Positions 1-8,799 of a DNA stretch of 64,000 nucleotides are shown in pieces. The notes under the pieces were generated by a model that was not told where the DNA came from, made no database searches, and was given only the letters and a program-made list of their open reading frames with translations. The position numbers and the translations under genes were made by a program. Numbering within the stretch: position 1 is the first letter of the stretch; every line of letters starts with the position of its first letter. This DNA is from Rhodoferax_B sp049316285 (GTDB lineage Bacteria; Pseudomonadota; Gammaproteobacteria; Burkholderiales; Burkholderiaceae_C), in assembly GCF_049316285.1 (NCBI RefSeq), contig NZ_JBMOXA010000006.1, forward strand, positions 201,051-265,050. Direction: 5' to 3'.

Positions 1-1014
1 CCCGCTCTCACCAATTCCCCGCGCCGCCGCTCGCTGCTGAGGGCGATCTCGGCTGTGGGAGCCAGTGCCATCGCCGGCCCGGTATTCGCCGCCAGCGCCG
101 CCACCACGCCCGATCTGTCCAAGGTCACATTGCGCATAGGTACCTACAAAGGTTTGTGGCGTGCGCTCTTCACCGCCGCCGGACAGGCGCAAACACCTTA
201 CCGCATCGAGTGGCACGAACTCAACAACGGTGTGCTGCACATTGAGGCGATCAACGGCGACGCACTCGACCTGGGCTCGGGCAGCGAGATCCCGGCGCTG
301 TTCGCCGCGCGGCAAAAGGCGCAGGTGAAGTTCATCGCCGTGGTGCGTGAAGACCTGAACAACCAGGTCACCCTGGCGCGCAAGGACGCGCCGATTCAAC
401 GCATTGCCGATCTCAAGGGCAAACGTGTGGGCTACGTGCGCGCCACCACCGCGCATTACTTCCTGAGCAAGCAGTTGGCCGAGGCCGGTCTGTCGTTCAG
501 CGACATCAACGCCATCAACCTCACGCCGGCCGATGGACTCTCGGCCTTTGATCGTGGCGACCTCGACGCCTGGGCCATCTACGGCTACAACGGCCAACTC
601 GCACGCCTGCGTTATGGTGCCCGTGTGCTCAAGACCGGGCTGGGTTATCTGTCGGGCAACTTCCCGATCTACGCCAACCCGAAATCGGTAGCCGAGCCCT
701 TGAAACACGCGGCCATCAGCGACTACCTGCAGCGCCTGCGCCGCGCCTACCTGTGGTCCAACAGCAACTACCTGGCCTACGCGCGCGCCCAGGCCGCCGA
801 AACCCGTGTGCCCGTGGGTGATCTGGTGGAACTCTGGAACGCCCGCAGCACCGACTACGACCTGCGCCCGGTGACCGAAGATGTGGTGAAAGGCCACCAG
901 GCCGGGGCCGATACCTTTTTGCAACTCGGCGTGCTGGACGGCCCGGCGCAGGTCGCGCCGCTGTGGGACCGCAGCTTCGCCTCTGCGCTGCAAGCTACAC
1001 CCGCCGCAGTCTGA
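1..1014 (+). CDS. SsuA-like ABC substrate-binding protein, 5' end cut by window
   Basis: Periplasmic binding protein of the aliphatic sulfonate/nitrate/taurine (SsuA/NMT1) class. The frame is open back to base 1 and already reads an RRR-S-LL twin-arginine-like motif, then a hydrophobic stretch and an Ala-rich cleavage region before the mature protein (TPDLSKVTLRIG). The GTG near base 55 lies inside this signal peptide, so the true start is probably upstream of the window. Family features are visible: LKGKRVGYVRAT, NLTPADGLSAFDRGDLDAW (the family's TPADxxxAFxxGxxDAW block). About 338 residues are visible, near full length. It ends just before a strong hairpin terminator and is presumably the last gene of an upstream sulfonate operon. 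The ligand cannot be read from sequence. Confidence 0.85.
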   Translation, partial: PALTNSPRRRSLLRAISAVGASAIAGPVFAASAATTPDLSKVTLRIGTYKGLWRALFTAAGQAQTPYRIEWHELNNGVLHIEAINGDALDLGSGSEIPALFAARQKAQVKFIAVVREDLNNQVTLARKDAPIQRIADLKGKRVGYVRATTAHYFLSKQLAEAGLSFSDINAINLTPADGLSAFDRGDLDAWAIYGYNGQLARLRYGARVLKTGLGYLSGNFPIYANPKSVAEPLKHAAISDYLQRLRRAYLWSNSNYLAYARAQAAETRVPVGDLVELWNARSTDYDLRPVTEDVVKGHQAGADTFLQLGVLDGPAQVAPLWDRSFASALQATPAAV

Positions 1015-1029
1015 CGCAGCTCAAACAAA

Positions 1030-1055
1030 AAAAGAGGCCCCAACGGGCCTCTTTT
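1030..1055. terminator. Bidirectional intrinsic terminator
   Basis: An 11-bp perfect stem (AAAAGAGGCCC / GGGCCTCTTTT) with a CAAC loop sits between the end of the SsuA-like gene and the end of dctA. The arms begin with A and end with T, so the U-tract works on both strands, fitting two convergent genes. Confidence 0.88.
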
Positions 1056-1085
1056 CAACAACGCATCAACGGATGGGCAGCAAGC

Positions 1086-2429
1086 TTACTTGCCTACAGG
1101 CAATGCCCCCGACAGCGGCAGGTCATCGATGTCCACACTCTTAGGGCCACCGTCCAACGCCAGCTTGAGCTGGTCACGGTCCAGTGCATTTTCCCAGCGC
1201 GACACCACCACGGTCGCCACGGCGTTGCCCATGAAGTTGGTCAAGGAACGGCACTCGCTCATGAACCGGTCCACCCCCAGAATCAGCGCCATACCGGCCA
1301 CCGGCACTTCGGGCACCACGGCCAAGGTGGCGGCCAGGGTGATGAAGCCTGCGCCGGTCACGCCGGCTGCGCCCTTGGAGCTCAGCATGGCGACCAGCAG
1401 CAGTGCGACCTGGTGGCCCAGCGTCAGGTGGGTGTCGGTGGCCTGCGCAATGAACAGCGCCGCCAGCGTCATGTAGATGTTTGTGCCATCCAGGTTGAAC
1501 GAATAACCCGTGGGCACCACCAGCCCCACCACAGACTTGCTGCAACCGGCTTTTTCCATCTTTTCCATCAACGATGGCAAGGCAGATTCAGAAGACGAGG
1601 TGCCCAGCACCAGCAGCAGTTCGGCCTTCAGGTAACGGATCAGCTTGAACACCGAGAAGCCGCAAGCACGTGCCACGCCCCCCAGAATCACCACCACAAA
1701 CAGCAGCGAGGTGATGTAGAACGTGGCCACCAGGCCCGCCAGGTTGACCAGCGAGCCCAGGCCGAACTTGCCTATGGTGAACGCCATGGCACCAAAAGCA
1801 CCAATCGGCGCGGCCTTCATCACGATGTGCACCAGCTTGAAGATGGGCTTGGTGAGCGCTTCCAGGAAATTGAGCACCGGCTTGCCCGCATCACCCACCA
1901 TCGCCAACGACACACCAAACAACACTGCCACCAACAGCACCTGCAGAATGTTGTCGCCGACAAACGGGCTGATCAGCGTCTTCGGAATGATGTCCATCAC
2001 GAAGCCCACCAGGCTCATTTCGTGCGACTTGGCGACGTAGGAGGTCACTTCCTTCTGGTCCAGGTCAGCCGGGTTGATGTGCATGCCCGTGCCAGGCTGC
2101 AACACGTTGGCGACCACCAGGCCCACCACCAGCGCCAGGGTCGAGAAGAACAGGAAGTAAGCCATGGCTTTGGCAAACACCCGGCCCACGGTGCTCAGGT
2201 GCGTCATGCTGGCAATACCGGTGACGATGGTCAGGAAAATCACCGGCGCAATGATCATCTTCACCAGCTTGATGAAGGCGTCGCCCAGCGGCTTGAATTC
2301 AGCCGCAAATTTCGGTTCGAAATGGCCCAGCAGCACCCCCAGGATGATCGCCAGCACGACCTGAAAGTAGAGCTGCCGGTAAAACGGTAAGCGCACGGGC
2401 GCAGCGGTTGGGGTGGGGATGGCAAGCAT
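1086..2429 (-). CDS. dctA: DctA, C4-dicarboxylate/H+ (Na+) symporter
   Basis: Inner-membrane symporter of the DAACS family importing succinate, fumarate and malate. The 447 residues match the usual 430-450. The protein opens PFYRQLYFQVVLAIILGVLLG and carries the family blocks FIKLVKMIIAPVIFLTIVTG, the serine-rich re-entrant loop LGTSSSESALPSLMEKM, PTGYSFNLDGTNIYMTLAALF, and the C-terminal LGVDRFMSECRSLTNFMGNAVAT. I chose the ATG with AGGAG eight bases upstream rather than a more distal start that would add an unusual basic extension. It is transcribed divergently from a hybrid kinase whose sensor domain resembles DctB, so succinate-type induction through that kinase is a reasonable inference. 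Confidence 0.95.
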   Translation of the reverse strand: MLAIPTPTAAPVRLPFYRQLYFQVVLAIILGVLLGHFEPKFAAEFKPLGDAFIKLVKMIIAPVIFLTIVTGIASMTHLSTVGRVFAKAMAYFLFFSTLALVVGLVVANVLQPGTGMHINPADLDQKEVTSYVAKSHEMSLVGFVMDIIPKTLISPFVGDNILQVLLVAVLFGVSLAMVGDAGKPVLNFLEALTKPIFKLVHIVMKAAPIGAFGAMAFTIGKFGLGSLVNLAGLVATFYITSLLFVVVILGGVARACGFSVFKLIRYLKAELLLVLGTSSSESALPSLMEKMEKAGCSKSVVGLVVPTGYSFNLDGTNIYMTLAALFIAQATDTHLTLGHQVALLLVAMLSSKGAAGVTGAGFITLAATLAVVPEVPVAGMALILGVDRFMSECRSLTNFMGNAVATVVVSRWENALDRDQLKLALDGGPKSVDIDDLPLSGALPVGK

Positions 2430-2598
2430 GGTTTGGCTCCTGGTCATTCGAGTGATCTGGGCACGCAGGCGCGCCCGGCCCAGTTTGTAACGCTTGGCGG
2501 CCGGTTCGCCCATAACCTATTGGTATTAGGTAGAAGTGCGTAGAACGGTTTTGCCCTCGCCACACGCTCAAATCCGGGCTTGCCGCGATACTCCGGGC
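2430..2598. promoter_or_regulatory. Divergent promoter region dctA / hybrid kinase
   Basis: This 169-base region must hold both promoters. It includes an AT-richer patch (AACCTATTGGTATTAGG). I see no convincing sigma-54 -24/-12 element, unlike classical dctA promoters driven by DctD. That fits the LuxR-type (non-NtrC-type) response regulator nearby. Confidence 0.4.
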
Positions 2599-5250
2599 AT
2601 GCATTTCCTTCGCTCTCCACGCCCCTGGCTGATCGCGCTGATCATCGTTGGCGGACTGGTGTTGTCGGTATTGGGCGCCTACCACTTCGCCAACGCCCGG
2701 GCGCTGGCCGAAGAAGGCGACAACGTGCGCGGCCAGTTACGGCTTTATGCCCAGGCGCTGCAACAGCGCATAGACCGCTACCGCACCCTGCCCCAGGTGC
2801 TGGCGCTGGACCAGGAATTGCGCGAGGCCGTGTCGCGCCCGCTGTCACCCTCCGACGTGGCGCGGCTCAACCTCAAGCTGGAACGCGCCAACGGCGCCAG
2901 CCTGTCATCCACCCTCACGCTCATAGACCACCAGGGCACGGCGCTGGCCGCCAGCAACTGGCGCGATCCACGCAGCAATGTGGGGGTGGACTACAGCTTC
3001 AGGCCCTATGTGCAGCAGGCGCTGGCCAGCGGCAAGGGCCAGTTCTACGGCATAGGGCTGACCACGGGCGAGCCGGGCTACTTTCTGTCACAAGCCATGC
3101 TGGACGCCAGTGGTGCGGTGCGCGGCATCGTGGTGATCAAGATCGCCCTGGCCGAGCTTGAGCGCGAATGGCTGCAAACGCCAGACATCGTTTTCGCCTC
3201 GGATGCCCACGGCGTGGTGTTTCTGGCCAGCCGCGCCGAGTGGCGTTACCGCCTGCTCGCGCCGCTGAGCGCGCAAGACCAGCAGGAGCTGGGCGCCACG
3301 CGGCAATACGCCGACCAGCAGTTGCAGGCACTGCACTACACCACGCAGGAAACGCTGACGAACAACAGCCGCATCGTGCGTGTGCAGCAGCCGCTCGAAC
3401 GCGGCGAATTGCTTTGGCAAACCCTGCAGGCGCCCGAGCCCGAATGGCGCCTGCACCTGCTGCACGACACCCACGCCAGCACCGTTGCGGCGCGCGCAGC
3501 GGCAATCGCCGCCGCGGGGCTTTGGCTGGCCCTGTCGCTGCTGGTATTGTTCATCCAGCAGCGCCGCCGCCTGTGGGCGCTGCGCCTGCGTAGCCGCCAG
3601 GAACTCGAGGCCGTGCTGCAGCACCACGCCCAGGAGCTGCGCTCGGCGCAGGACGGCATTGTGCTGGCCGCGAAAAAAGCCGACACCGGCCTCAGCCGCA
3701 GCCTGGAACACCTGCCCCAGGGCGTGGTGGTGATAGACCCGCAACTGCAGCTCGTGGCCTGGAATTCGCGCTACGTCGAGCTGTTTCGTTTTCCGGCCGA
3801 CCTGCTGCAGATCGGCCGGCCGATTGAAGACTTGTTCCGCTACAACGCGCGCCGTGGGCTGCTCGGGCCCGGTCCGATAGAAGAAGCCATACAGCGCCGG
3901 CTGAACCATCTGCGCAGCGGCAAGCCACACCTGCGCGAGAGCGAAAAAGACGACGGCACGGTGCTGGAAATCCGTGGCAACCCGCTGCCCGAGGGCGGCT
4001 TCGTCACCAGCTACGCCGACATCACCAGTTATAAAAACACCGCGCGCGAACTGCGCTCGCTGGCCGATGCGCTGGAACACCGCATAGACCAGCGCACACG
4101 CGACCTGGCCCAGGCCAAGCGCGAGGCCGAGAACGCCAACCGCTACAAGACCCGTTTTGTGGCCGCGGCTGTGCATGACCTGCTGCAGCCACTGAACGCC
4201 GCACGCATGTTTCTTTCGGCGCTGCGTGGCCATGTACACGACGAGGCCGGCCAGCAACTGTCCGACCATGTGGAGAGTGCGCTGATGGCGCAGGACGGCA
4301 TTCTCAACAGCCTGCTAGACATCGCGCGCATGGAGGCCGGCCAGCTGCAGGTGCATGTGCGCGACTTCGCGCTGGCGCCACTGCTGGATGCGCTGGTGCG
4401 CGAGTTCGGCATCCTGGCCGAAAGCCACGGCCTGCGGCTGCGTGGCGTGCCCACACACTACATCGTGCGCACCGACGAGGCGCTGCTGCGCCGCATCCTG
4501 CAGAACTTTTTGTCGAATGCCGTGCGTTACACCCGGCAAGGGCGCATCCTGCTGGGCTGCCGCTTCGATGGCGACCATCTGCGCATCGAGGTGCACGACC
4601 AGGGTCCGGGCATTCCCGAAAGCCTGCAGGGCGAAATCTTCGAGGAGTTCCGCCGCCTGGACGAAGGCCATGGCAACGACCGGGGCGCCGGCCTGGGCCT
4701 GGCCATTGTGGAACGCATTGGCCGCGTGCTGGGCCATCAAATCGGCCTGCGCTCGCAGCTAGGCCGCGGCAGCGTGTTCTGGGTGCGCGTGCCGTTGGGC
4801 GACGTGGCGGCCAGCCAGACCGCACCCCCGCCGCCATCGGCGCTGGAACCTCTGGACGATTCACCGCTGCGCGCTTGCCGCTGCTGGTGTATAGACAACG
4901 ACCCCAGGGCCTGCGACGCCATGCGTGCCTTGCTGCAGCGCTGGGATTGCGACGTGGCCTTTGCCGGCGGCCCGCAAGACGCCCTGCTTGCGGCCAGCGG
5001 CGATGCCGCCCAGGCGGCACCACAATTGCTGCTGCTGGACGTGCGCATGGGCACGGTGTATGGCCCGCACCTCTATGCCCGCCTGTGCCAGATCTGGGAT
5101 GCCAAGCCGCCGGTGATACTGCTCAGCGCCGAGCGCGACGAGGTACTGCGGCAAGAGGCCGCTGAACACGGCTGGGGACTGCTGGCCAAACCGGTACGTG
5201 CACCGGCGCTGCGCGCGCTGATGAGCCAGATGCTGCTGCGCCACCAATAA
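2599..5250 (+). CDS. DctB-like hybrid sensor histidine kinase (PDC sensor, PAS, HisKA, HATPase, REC)
   Basis: Membrane kinase of 883 residues. TM1 spans about 10-30. A periplasmic double-PDC sensor (31-290) has the DctB-type blocks AASNWRDP (118-125), VGVDYSFRPY (128-137) and GIGLTTGEPGYFLS (151-164), known in DctB to bind C4-dicarboxylates. TM2 is about 297-320. A cytoplasmic PAS domain (365-480) follows, then a coiled segment, the phospho-acceptor His526 in AAAVHDLLQPLNAARMF, a HATPase domain (DQGPGIPE, GAGLGLAIV), and a C-terminal receiver with Asp814 and Lys864. I chose the ATG before HFLRSPRPW over an upstream GTG because it starts right before TM1; no strong ribosome site is visible. 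Its neighbours, dctA divergent and a LuxR-type regulator convergent, suggest a complete dicarboxylate-sensing system. Confidence 0.88.
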   Translation: MHFLRSPRPWLIALIIVGGLVLSVLGAYHFANARALAEEGDNVRGQLRLYAQALQQRIDRYRTLPQVLALDQELREAVSRPLSPSDVARLNLKLERANGASLSSTLTLIDHQGTALAASNWRDPRSNVGVDYSFRPYVQQALASGKGQFYGIGLTTGEPGYFLSQAMLDASGAVRGIVVIKIALAELEREWLQTPDIVFASDAHGVVFLASRAEWRYRLLAPLSAQDQQELGATRQYADQQLQALHYTTQETLTNNSRIVRVQQPLERGELLWQTLQAPEPEWRLHLLHDTHASTVAARAAAIAAAGLWLALSLLVLFIQQRRRLWALRLRSRQELEAVLQHHAQELRSAQDGIVLAAKKADTGLSRSLEHLPQGVVVIDPQLQLVAWNSRYVELFRFPADLLQIGRPIEDLFRYNARRGLLGPGPIEEAIQRRLNHLRSGKPHLRESEKDDGTVLEIRGNPLPEGGFVTSYADITSYKNTARELRSLADALEHRIDQRTRDLAQAKREAENANRYKTRFVAAAVHDLLQPLNAARMFLSALRGHVHDEAGQQLSDHVESALMAQDGILNSLLDIARMEAGQLQVHVRDFALAPLLDALVREFGILAESHGLRLRGVPTHYIVRTDEALLRRILQNFLSNAVRYTRQGRILLGCRFDGDHLRIEVHDQGPGIPESLQGEIFEEFRRLDEGHGNDRGAGLGLAIVERIGRVLGHQIGLRSQLGRGSVFWVRVPLGDVAASQTAPPPPSALEPLDDSPLRACRCWCIDNDPRACDAMRALLQRWDCDVAFAGGPQDALLAASGDAAQAAPQLLLLDVRMGTVYGPHLYARLCQIWDAKPPVILLSAERDEVLRQEAAEHGWGLLAKPVRAPALRALMSQMLLRHQ

Positions 5251-5264
5251 GCGGTGCGAAAAAT

Positions 5265-5906
5265 TTAATTACTGCCGCTCTCGGGCTCCAGGCTCTTCAC
5301 CAGCACCGCCGCCTGGGTGCGGCTATAACACTCCAGCTTCTTCAGAATGGCGGTGATGTGCACCTTGACGGTGTTCTCGGCCAGTCCCAGTTCGTGGGCG
5401 ATTTGTTTGTTGAGCAAGCCGTCGGCCAGACACAACAACACGCGAAACTGCTGCGGCGTGAGTTGCGCCAATCTTGCGGCCAGTTGCGCATCGGCCTCGG
5501 AGCGTTCCGCCGCCATAGGCTGAAACCAGTTGCCGCCTTCCAGCACCGTGCGTATGGCCTCACCCATGGTTTCGGCCGGTGCCGATTTCGGGATAAACCC
5601 GGCCGCGCCAAACTGCTGCGCGCGGCGCACCACACGCGGGTGTTCGTTCGACGAGATCACCACCACCGGAATATCGGGGTACTCGCCACGCACGTGCAGC
5701 AGCGACGAAAAACCGTGCGCCCCCGGCATCGCCAAGTCAAGCAGCACCAGCTCAATGTCGGCGTGCTCCTGCAGCGCGGAACGCAGCGTGGCGGCACTGG
5801 CCGCTTCCCACACACACAGGGTAGGCAATGACTGGCGCAGCACATGGATCACCGCTGCGCGAAACAGCGGATGGTCGTCGGCGACAAGCAGTGTGGTGCC
5901 GGGCAT
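5265..5906 (-). CDS. LuxR/NarL-family response regulator
   Basis: Two-domain DNA-binding response regulator of 213 residues, typical for NarL/FixJ types. The N-terminal receiver begins TLLVADDHPLFR (acidic pair) with the phospho-acceptor in ELVLLDLAMPGAHG and the conserved Lys in AAGFIPKSAP. The C-terminal LuxR helix-turn-helix reads LTPQQFRVLLCLADGLLNKQ and then AHELGLAENTVKVHITAILK. It ends 14 bases from the end of the hybrid kinase, so the two genes are convergent. It is the obvious candidate partner of that kinase and possibly an activator of dctA; both are inferences from position. Confidence 0.88.
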   Translation of the reverse strand: MPGTTLLVADDHPLFRAAVIHVLRQSLPTLCVWEAASAATLRSALQEHADIELVLLDLAMPGAHGFSSLLHVRGEYPDIPVVVISSNEHPRVVRRAQQFGAAGFIPKSAPAETMGEAIRTVLEGGNWFQPMAAERSEADAQLAARLAQLTPQQFRVLLCLADGLLNKQIAHELGLAENTVKVHITAILKKLECYSRTQAAVLVKSLEPESGSN

Positions 5907-5939
5907 GGGTCTTGGCGGAAAGTCAGGGCTCGCGTCGCC

Positions 5940-6056
5940 TTAACGGCCACGCACCGGAATGCGTATGTCCACCGGGCCGTAGCGCATGTGCATGTAGCCA
6001 AAGCCAAAGGCAGCCAAAAGAGCGGCGATGGTCACGATCCAACCGACGGCCGTCAT
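5940..6056 (-). CDS. Possible small single-span membrane protein
   Basis: A 38-codon frame lies 33 bases upstream of the response regulator on the same strand. It encodes a single hydrophobic helix (WIVTIAALLAAFGFGYMHM) followed by a short basic tail (RIPVRGR). This is a plausible small membrane protein cotranscribed with the regulator. No good ribosome site precedes the ATG and I do not recognise a family, so it may be fortuitous. Confidence 0.35.
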   Translation of the reverse strand: MTAVGWIVTIAALLAAFGFGYMHMRYGPVDIRIPVRGR

Positions 6057-6367
6057 GATCGAATTCAGGATTTTCACTTTGTGTTTTGAGGAATGCGAAG
6101 AGACTGGCATTCTGCCAGTTGGACCAGCCCGCTTCGACGGCTGCCACGCAATGGGCTCGCACCAAAGAAAATGCCGGCAGAGCCGCTGGATCACTCCAAC
6201 CGCGCTGCCGGCACAAAAGTGCATCACCCGCCGGTCCATACATGAACTTGCGAGGAACACACCGCCTGGGCATCCCCAATCTGCCCGCTATCTTTCCCCT
6301 TCTCTCTTCTCTCTCTTCCGCTATCCGTCAAGACTCCCCAGTCTTGACTTCCCCAACCCATGTGGTT
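6057..6367. other. 311-base intergenic region, no gene seen
   Basis: It lies between the small-protein/response-regulator pair and the 3' end of the monooxygenase operon, and presumably holds the promoter for the former. An inverted repeat ACTGGC-ATTCT-GCCAGT (6103-6119) is a candidate operator. Near the right edge is a perfect 8-bp hairpin (annotated separately). A run rich in TTCTC lies at about 6295-6320. No convincing coding frame is visible. Confidence 0.5.
6328..6347 (-). terminator. Hairpin after monooxygenase operon, weak terminator
   Basis: A perfect 8-bp stem (TCAAGACT / AGTCTTGA) with a 4-base loop lies 20 bases beyond the stop codon of the flavin monooxygenase. It lacks a U-tract on the minus strand, so it may instead be an RNA-stabilising or Rho-assisted 3' structure. 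Confidence 0.4.
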
Positions 6368-7498
6368 TCAAGCTGCCTTGCGCTCCAGCGGCTGCACATG
6401 TACATCCTTGGCTTGCGCGGCCAGTTTGGCGTCCAGCGCAGCGACCTTGGCGCGCACCAGCGGCAGCAGTTCACGGCCATACTCAATGGCATCGACCAGC
6501 GGGTCGAAGCCACGGATCAGGAAGGTGCTGATGCCCAGCTTGTAGTACTCCAGCAAGGCATCGGCCACCTGCTCGGCCGTGCCCACCAGCGATGTGGAGT
6601 TGGAGCGGCCGCCGATTTCGCGCGCAATCGCCGTCCACAGGCGCTGGTCCACACGATCACCCTTGGCCGCATCGGCCAGCAGGCGCTGCGCCCCTTCGCT
6701 TTGTTGCGGCCCGGCACCGCGTGCAAAACCCTGTTGTGTGCGCAGGCGGCGCGTGTCCTGCAAAATTTGATCGGCACGCGCCCAGGCTTCATCTTCGGTC
6801 TTGCCCAGGATGGGGCGGAACGAAATGCTGAAGTTGAGTTCGCGGCCGTTTTGCGCGGCTTCGGCACGTACACGGCGCACCAGGTCGCCGGCTTGCGCCA
6901 AGGACTCACCCCACAAGGCGTAGACGTCGGCGTGTTTGCCCGCCACCTTCAAAGCCGGGGCCGAAGCACCACCAAAGAAGATGGGCACACGCTTGCCGTT
7001 CACCGGTTTGATTTCGCTCCACGCCCCCTTGGCGCGGTAGTAAGTGCCGTCATGGTCAAACGGCTTTTCTTCGCCCCAGACGCGGCGCAGCACTTGCAGG
7101 TACTCATCGGTGCGGGCATAACGTTCGTCGTGGCCCAGGTAGTCGCCGTCGCGCTGCTGGTCTTCGTCCGAGCCACCCGAGATGTAGTGCACCGCCACAC
7201 GCCCGCCGGTGTAGTGGTCCAGCGTGGCCAATTGGCGCGCGGCCAGGGTGGGCGACACAAAACCGGGGCGATGGGCCAGCAGGAAGTGCACACGTTGCGT
7301 CGCGGCAGCGGCATAGGCCACGGTCAACAGCGGATCTGGGCTGGTGGAACTGGCGGGCACCAACACGCGGTCAAAGCCTGCATGTTCATGCGCTTGTGCA
7401 AACGCCCGCACGTAAGCCGGGTTGAGGGCCGGGCCTTTGGGTGCAATGGTTTCTGAAACCTCTTGCGACTGAATCATGCCTATGAACTGGACTGCCAT
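6368..7498 (-). CDS. LLM-class FMNH2-dependent alkanesulfonate monooxygenase (SsuD-like)
   Basis: Cytoplasmic TIM-barrel flavin monooxygenase of the SsuD branch (376 residues), predicted to use reduced FMN and O2 to cleave a C-S bond, releasing sulfite. Visible family blocks: HEHAGFDRVLVPASS, AHRPGFVSPTLAARQLATLD, GGRVAVHYISGGSDEDQQRDGD, DHDGTYYRAKGAW and the C-terminal GTAEQVADALLEYYKLGISTFLIRGFDP. It is the last gene of a minus-strand operon coding for a sulfonate-type ABC importer and a cytochrome c. The 119-base gap to the cytochrome gene is the widest in that operon. A second, more typical SsuD lies 13 kb away, so this one probably has another substrate. The actual sulfonate or sulfone cannot be deduced. 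Confidence 0.87.
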   Translation of the reverse strand: MAVQFIGMIQSQEVSETIAPKGPALNPAYVRAFAQAHEHAGFDRVLVPASSTSPDPLLTVAYAAAATQRVHFLLAHRPGFVSPTLAARQLATLDHYTGGRVAVHYISGGSDEDQQRDGDYLGHDERYARTDEYLQVLRRVWGEEKPFDHDGTYYRAKGAWSEIKPVNGKRVPIFFGGASAPALKVAGKHADVYALWGESLAQAGDLVRRVRAEAAQNGRELNFSISFRPILGKTEDEAWARADQILQDTRRLRTQQGFARGAGPQQSEGAQRLLADAAKGDRVDQRLWTAIAREIGGRSNSTSLVGTAEQVADALLEYYKLGISTFLIRGFDPLVDAIEYGRELLPLVRAKVAALDAKLAAQAKDVHVQPLERKAA

Positions 7499-7617
7499 GT
7501 GAGAAAACTCCTGTCAGGTGAAATGCTGTCAATGCCTGGATCTTCAAACCCAGAGGCCTCATTGCCAACGAAGGAAAACGTGTTTGGGCATGCGGTTTTT
7601 GCACATGTACAGCGGGC

Positions 7618-8787
7618 TCAATGTGGAAAGCCGCCGCGCAGCAAACGCACCGGTTCTGCGTCCATGCGCCGCACCAGGGCATCCAGGCCTTCGCCCGGTG
7701 TTGCGTTGGTTTTGGTGACGGCCGGCCCTGTCACACCCGAGCGGCACACCAGGTCGTCCTCCGACCACGCAGGTGCGCCCGGCAGGCCACGCGCACGCAG
7801 CCAGCCGGCGCGATCCACAATCATCTGGTAGCCCGGCAACTCGGTTTGCGGCACGCCCAACACCAAGGCCAAGGCGGCCATGGACGCCGGGCCATCGGTC
7901 AGGCATTCAGGGTCGTCGCCCGCGTCTTGTGGGCGCGCGGTGGCCACCAGGTCGACCAGGCGCGGATCCTGTTCGGGCAGGCCCGCTGCGCTGGGCAGTA
8001 CCACACGGACGCGCTGACCCAGCAAATCGTGTGTGCTGTGCTCGCCACTCAGGCCGCGCCTGCAGCGCACCGCCAAGGCGGGCAAGCGTATAGGCCGCTC
8101 CCAGGCGCCACTCTCGCGCAGCATCTGGCCAGCGGCGTGGGCCTGCAGGTAGTCCAGCACGTCCCAGACCTCTTGGTCGTTCAGCACATGGCCAAAACCC
8201 GGCATGGTGGGCACACCGCCACGACCTTGCATACCTTCGCGCACGCGCCAGAACAACTCACCATCGAGGCGCTTCCACAACAAGGCGCCATTGAGTGATG
8301 GTGGCCACATCGGCAGGCTGGCCGCGTCGGGTCCTTCGCCCCGACCGTCCGTGCCGTGGCAACGAATACATTGCTGCTGGTACACCGCCTGGCCACGCAC
8401 AATGCCTTGTGCGCTAAAGCCGCTGGGCGACTGGTGCAGGCTGGTGGGCACGGCGGCAGTCAACAACAGGTTTGCATCGGGCCAGGGCGTCAACACCAGC
8501 ACCGCCACGGCCAGCAGCCACAACCGCTCGCGCGCGCGCCGCCAAAAAAACGACCATAGGACCAGGCCGGCGGCAAACACGCTGGCGCCCAGCGCTGTGA
8601 GCACACGCCGCGCATGGCCAGCATCGACCAGCAGCATTTCGGCCGATAGGCGATGCGCAAACGGCCACGCCGGTTGGCCATACACCTCGGGCGCCAGGCC
8701 CAGCCACGACAACAGGCTACGCAGACCTTGTTGCGCGGCCTGCAGGCCTTCGAGCAGGCCGTTGACTATCTCGGGAGAAAGTGCCAC
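7618..8787 (-). CDS. Membrane-anchored c-type cytochrome with redoxin-like C-terminal region
   Basis: A 389-residue protein. Two hydrophobic helices (about 63-82 and 88-112) separate an N-terminal segment from a cytochrome c domain. The single haem motif is CIRCH at 140-144, followed by GTDGRGEGPD, with a likely distal Met195 in PTMPGFGH. The domain ends near 220. The last 170 residues resemble a degraded thioredoxin/peroxiredoxin fold (QMIVDRAGWLRARGLPG at 321-337) but have no CxxC; Cys242, Cys295 and Cys348 are isolated. It lies 12 bases after a sulfonate-type ABC ATPase gene and before a flavin monooxygenase gene, in one transcription unit. It may pass electrons to or from a periplasmic step, but its partner is unknown. 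I know no characterised sulfonate operon containing such a protein. Confidence 0.8.
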   Translation of the reverse strand: MALSPEIVNGLLEGLQAAQQGLRSLLSWLGLAPEVYGQPAWPFAHRLSAEMLLVDAGHARRVLTALGASVFAAGLVLWSFFWRRARERLWLLAVAVLVLTPWPDANLLLTAAVPTSLHQSPSGFSAQGIVRGQAVYQQQCIRCHGTDGRGEGPDAASLPMWPPSLNGALLWKRLDGELFWRVREGMQGRGGVPTMPGFGHVLNDQEVWDVLDYLQAHAAGQMLRESGAWERPIRLPALAVRCRRGLSGEHSTHDLLGQRVRVVLPSAAGLPEQDPRLVDLVATARPQDAGDDPECLTDGPASMAALALVLGVPQTELPGYQMIVDRAGWLRARGLPGAPAWSEDDLVCRSGVTGPAVTKTNATPGEGLDALVRRMDAEPVRLLRGGFPH

Positions 8788-8799
8788 AGGAAACGTTGC

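Noticed and set aside
963..2390. 475-codon plus-strand open frame opposite dctA
   Set aside because: It is a His/Gln/Arg-rich shadow of the clearly homologous dctA frame, typical of high-GC codon use.
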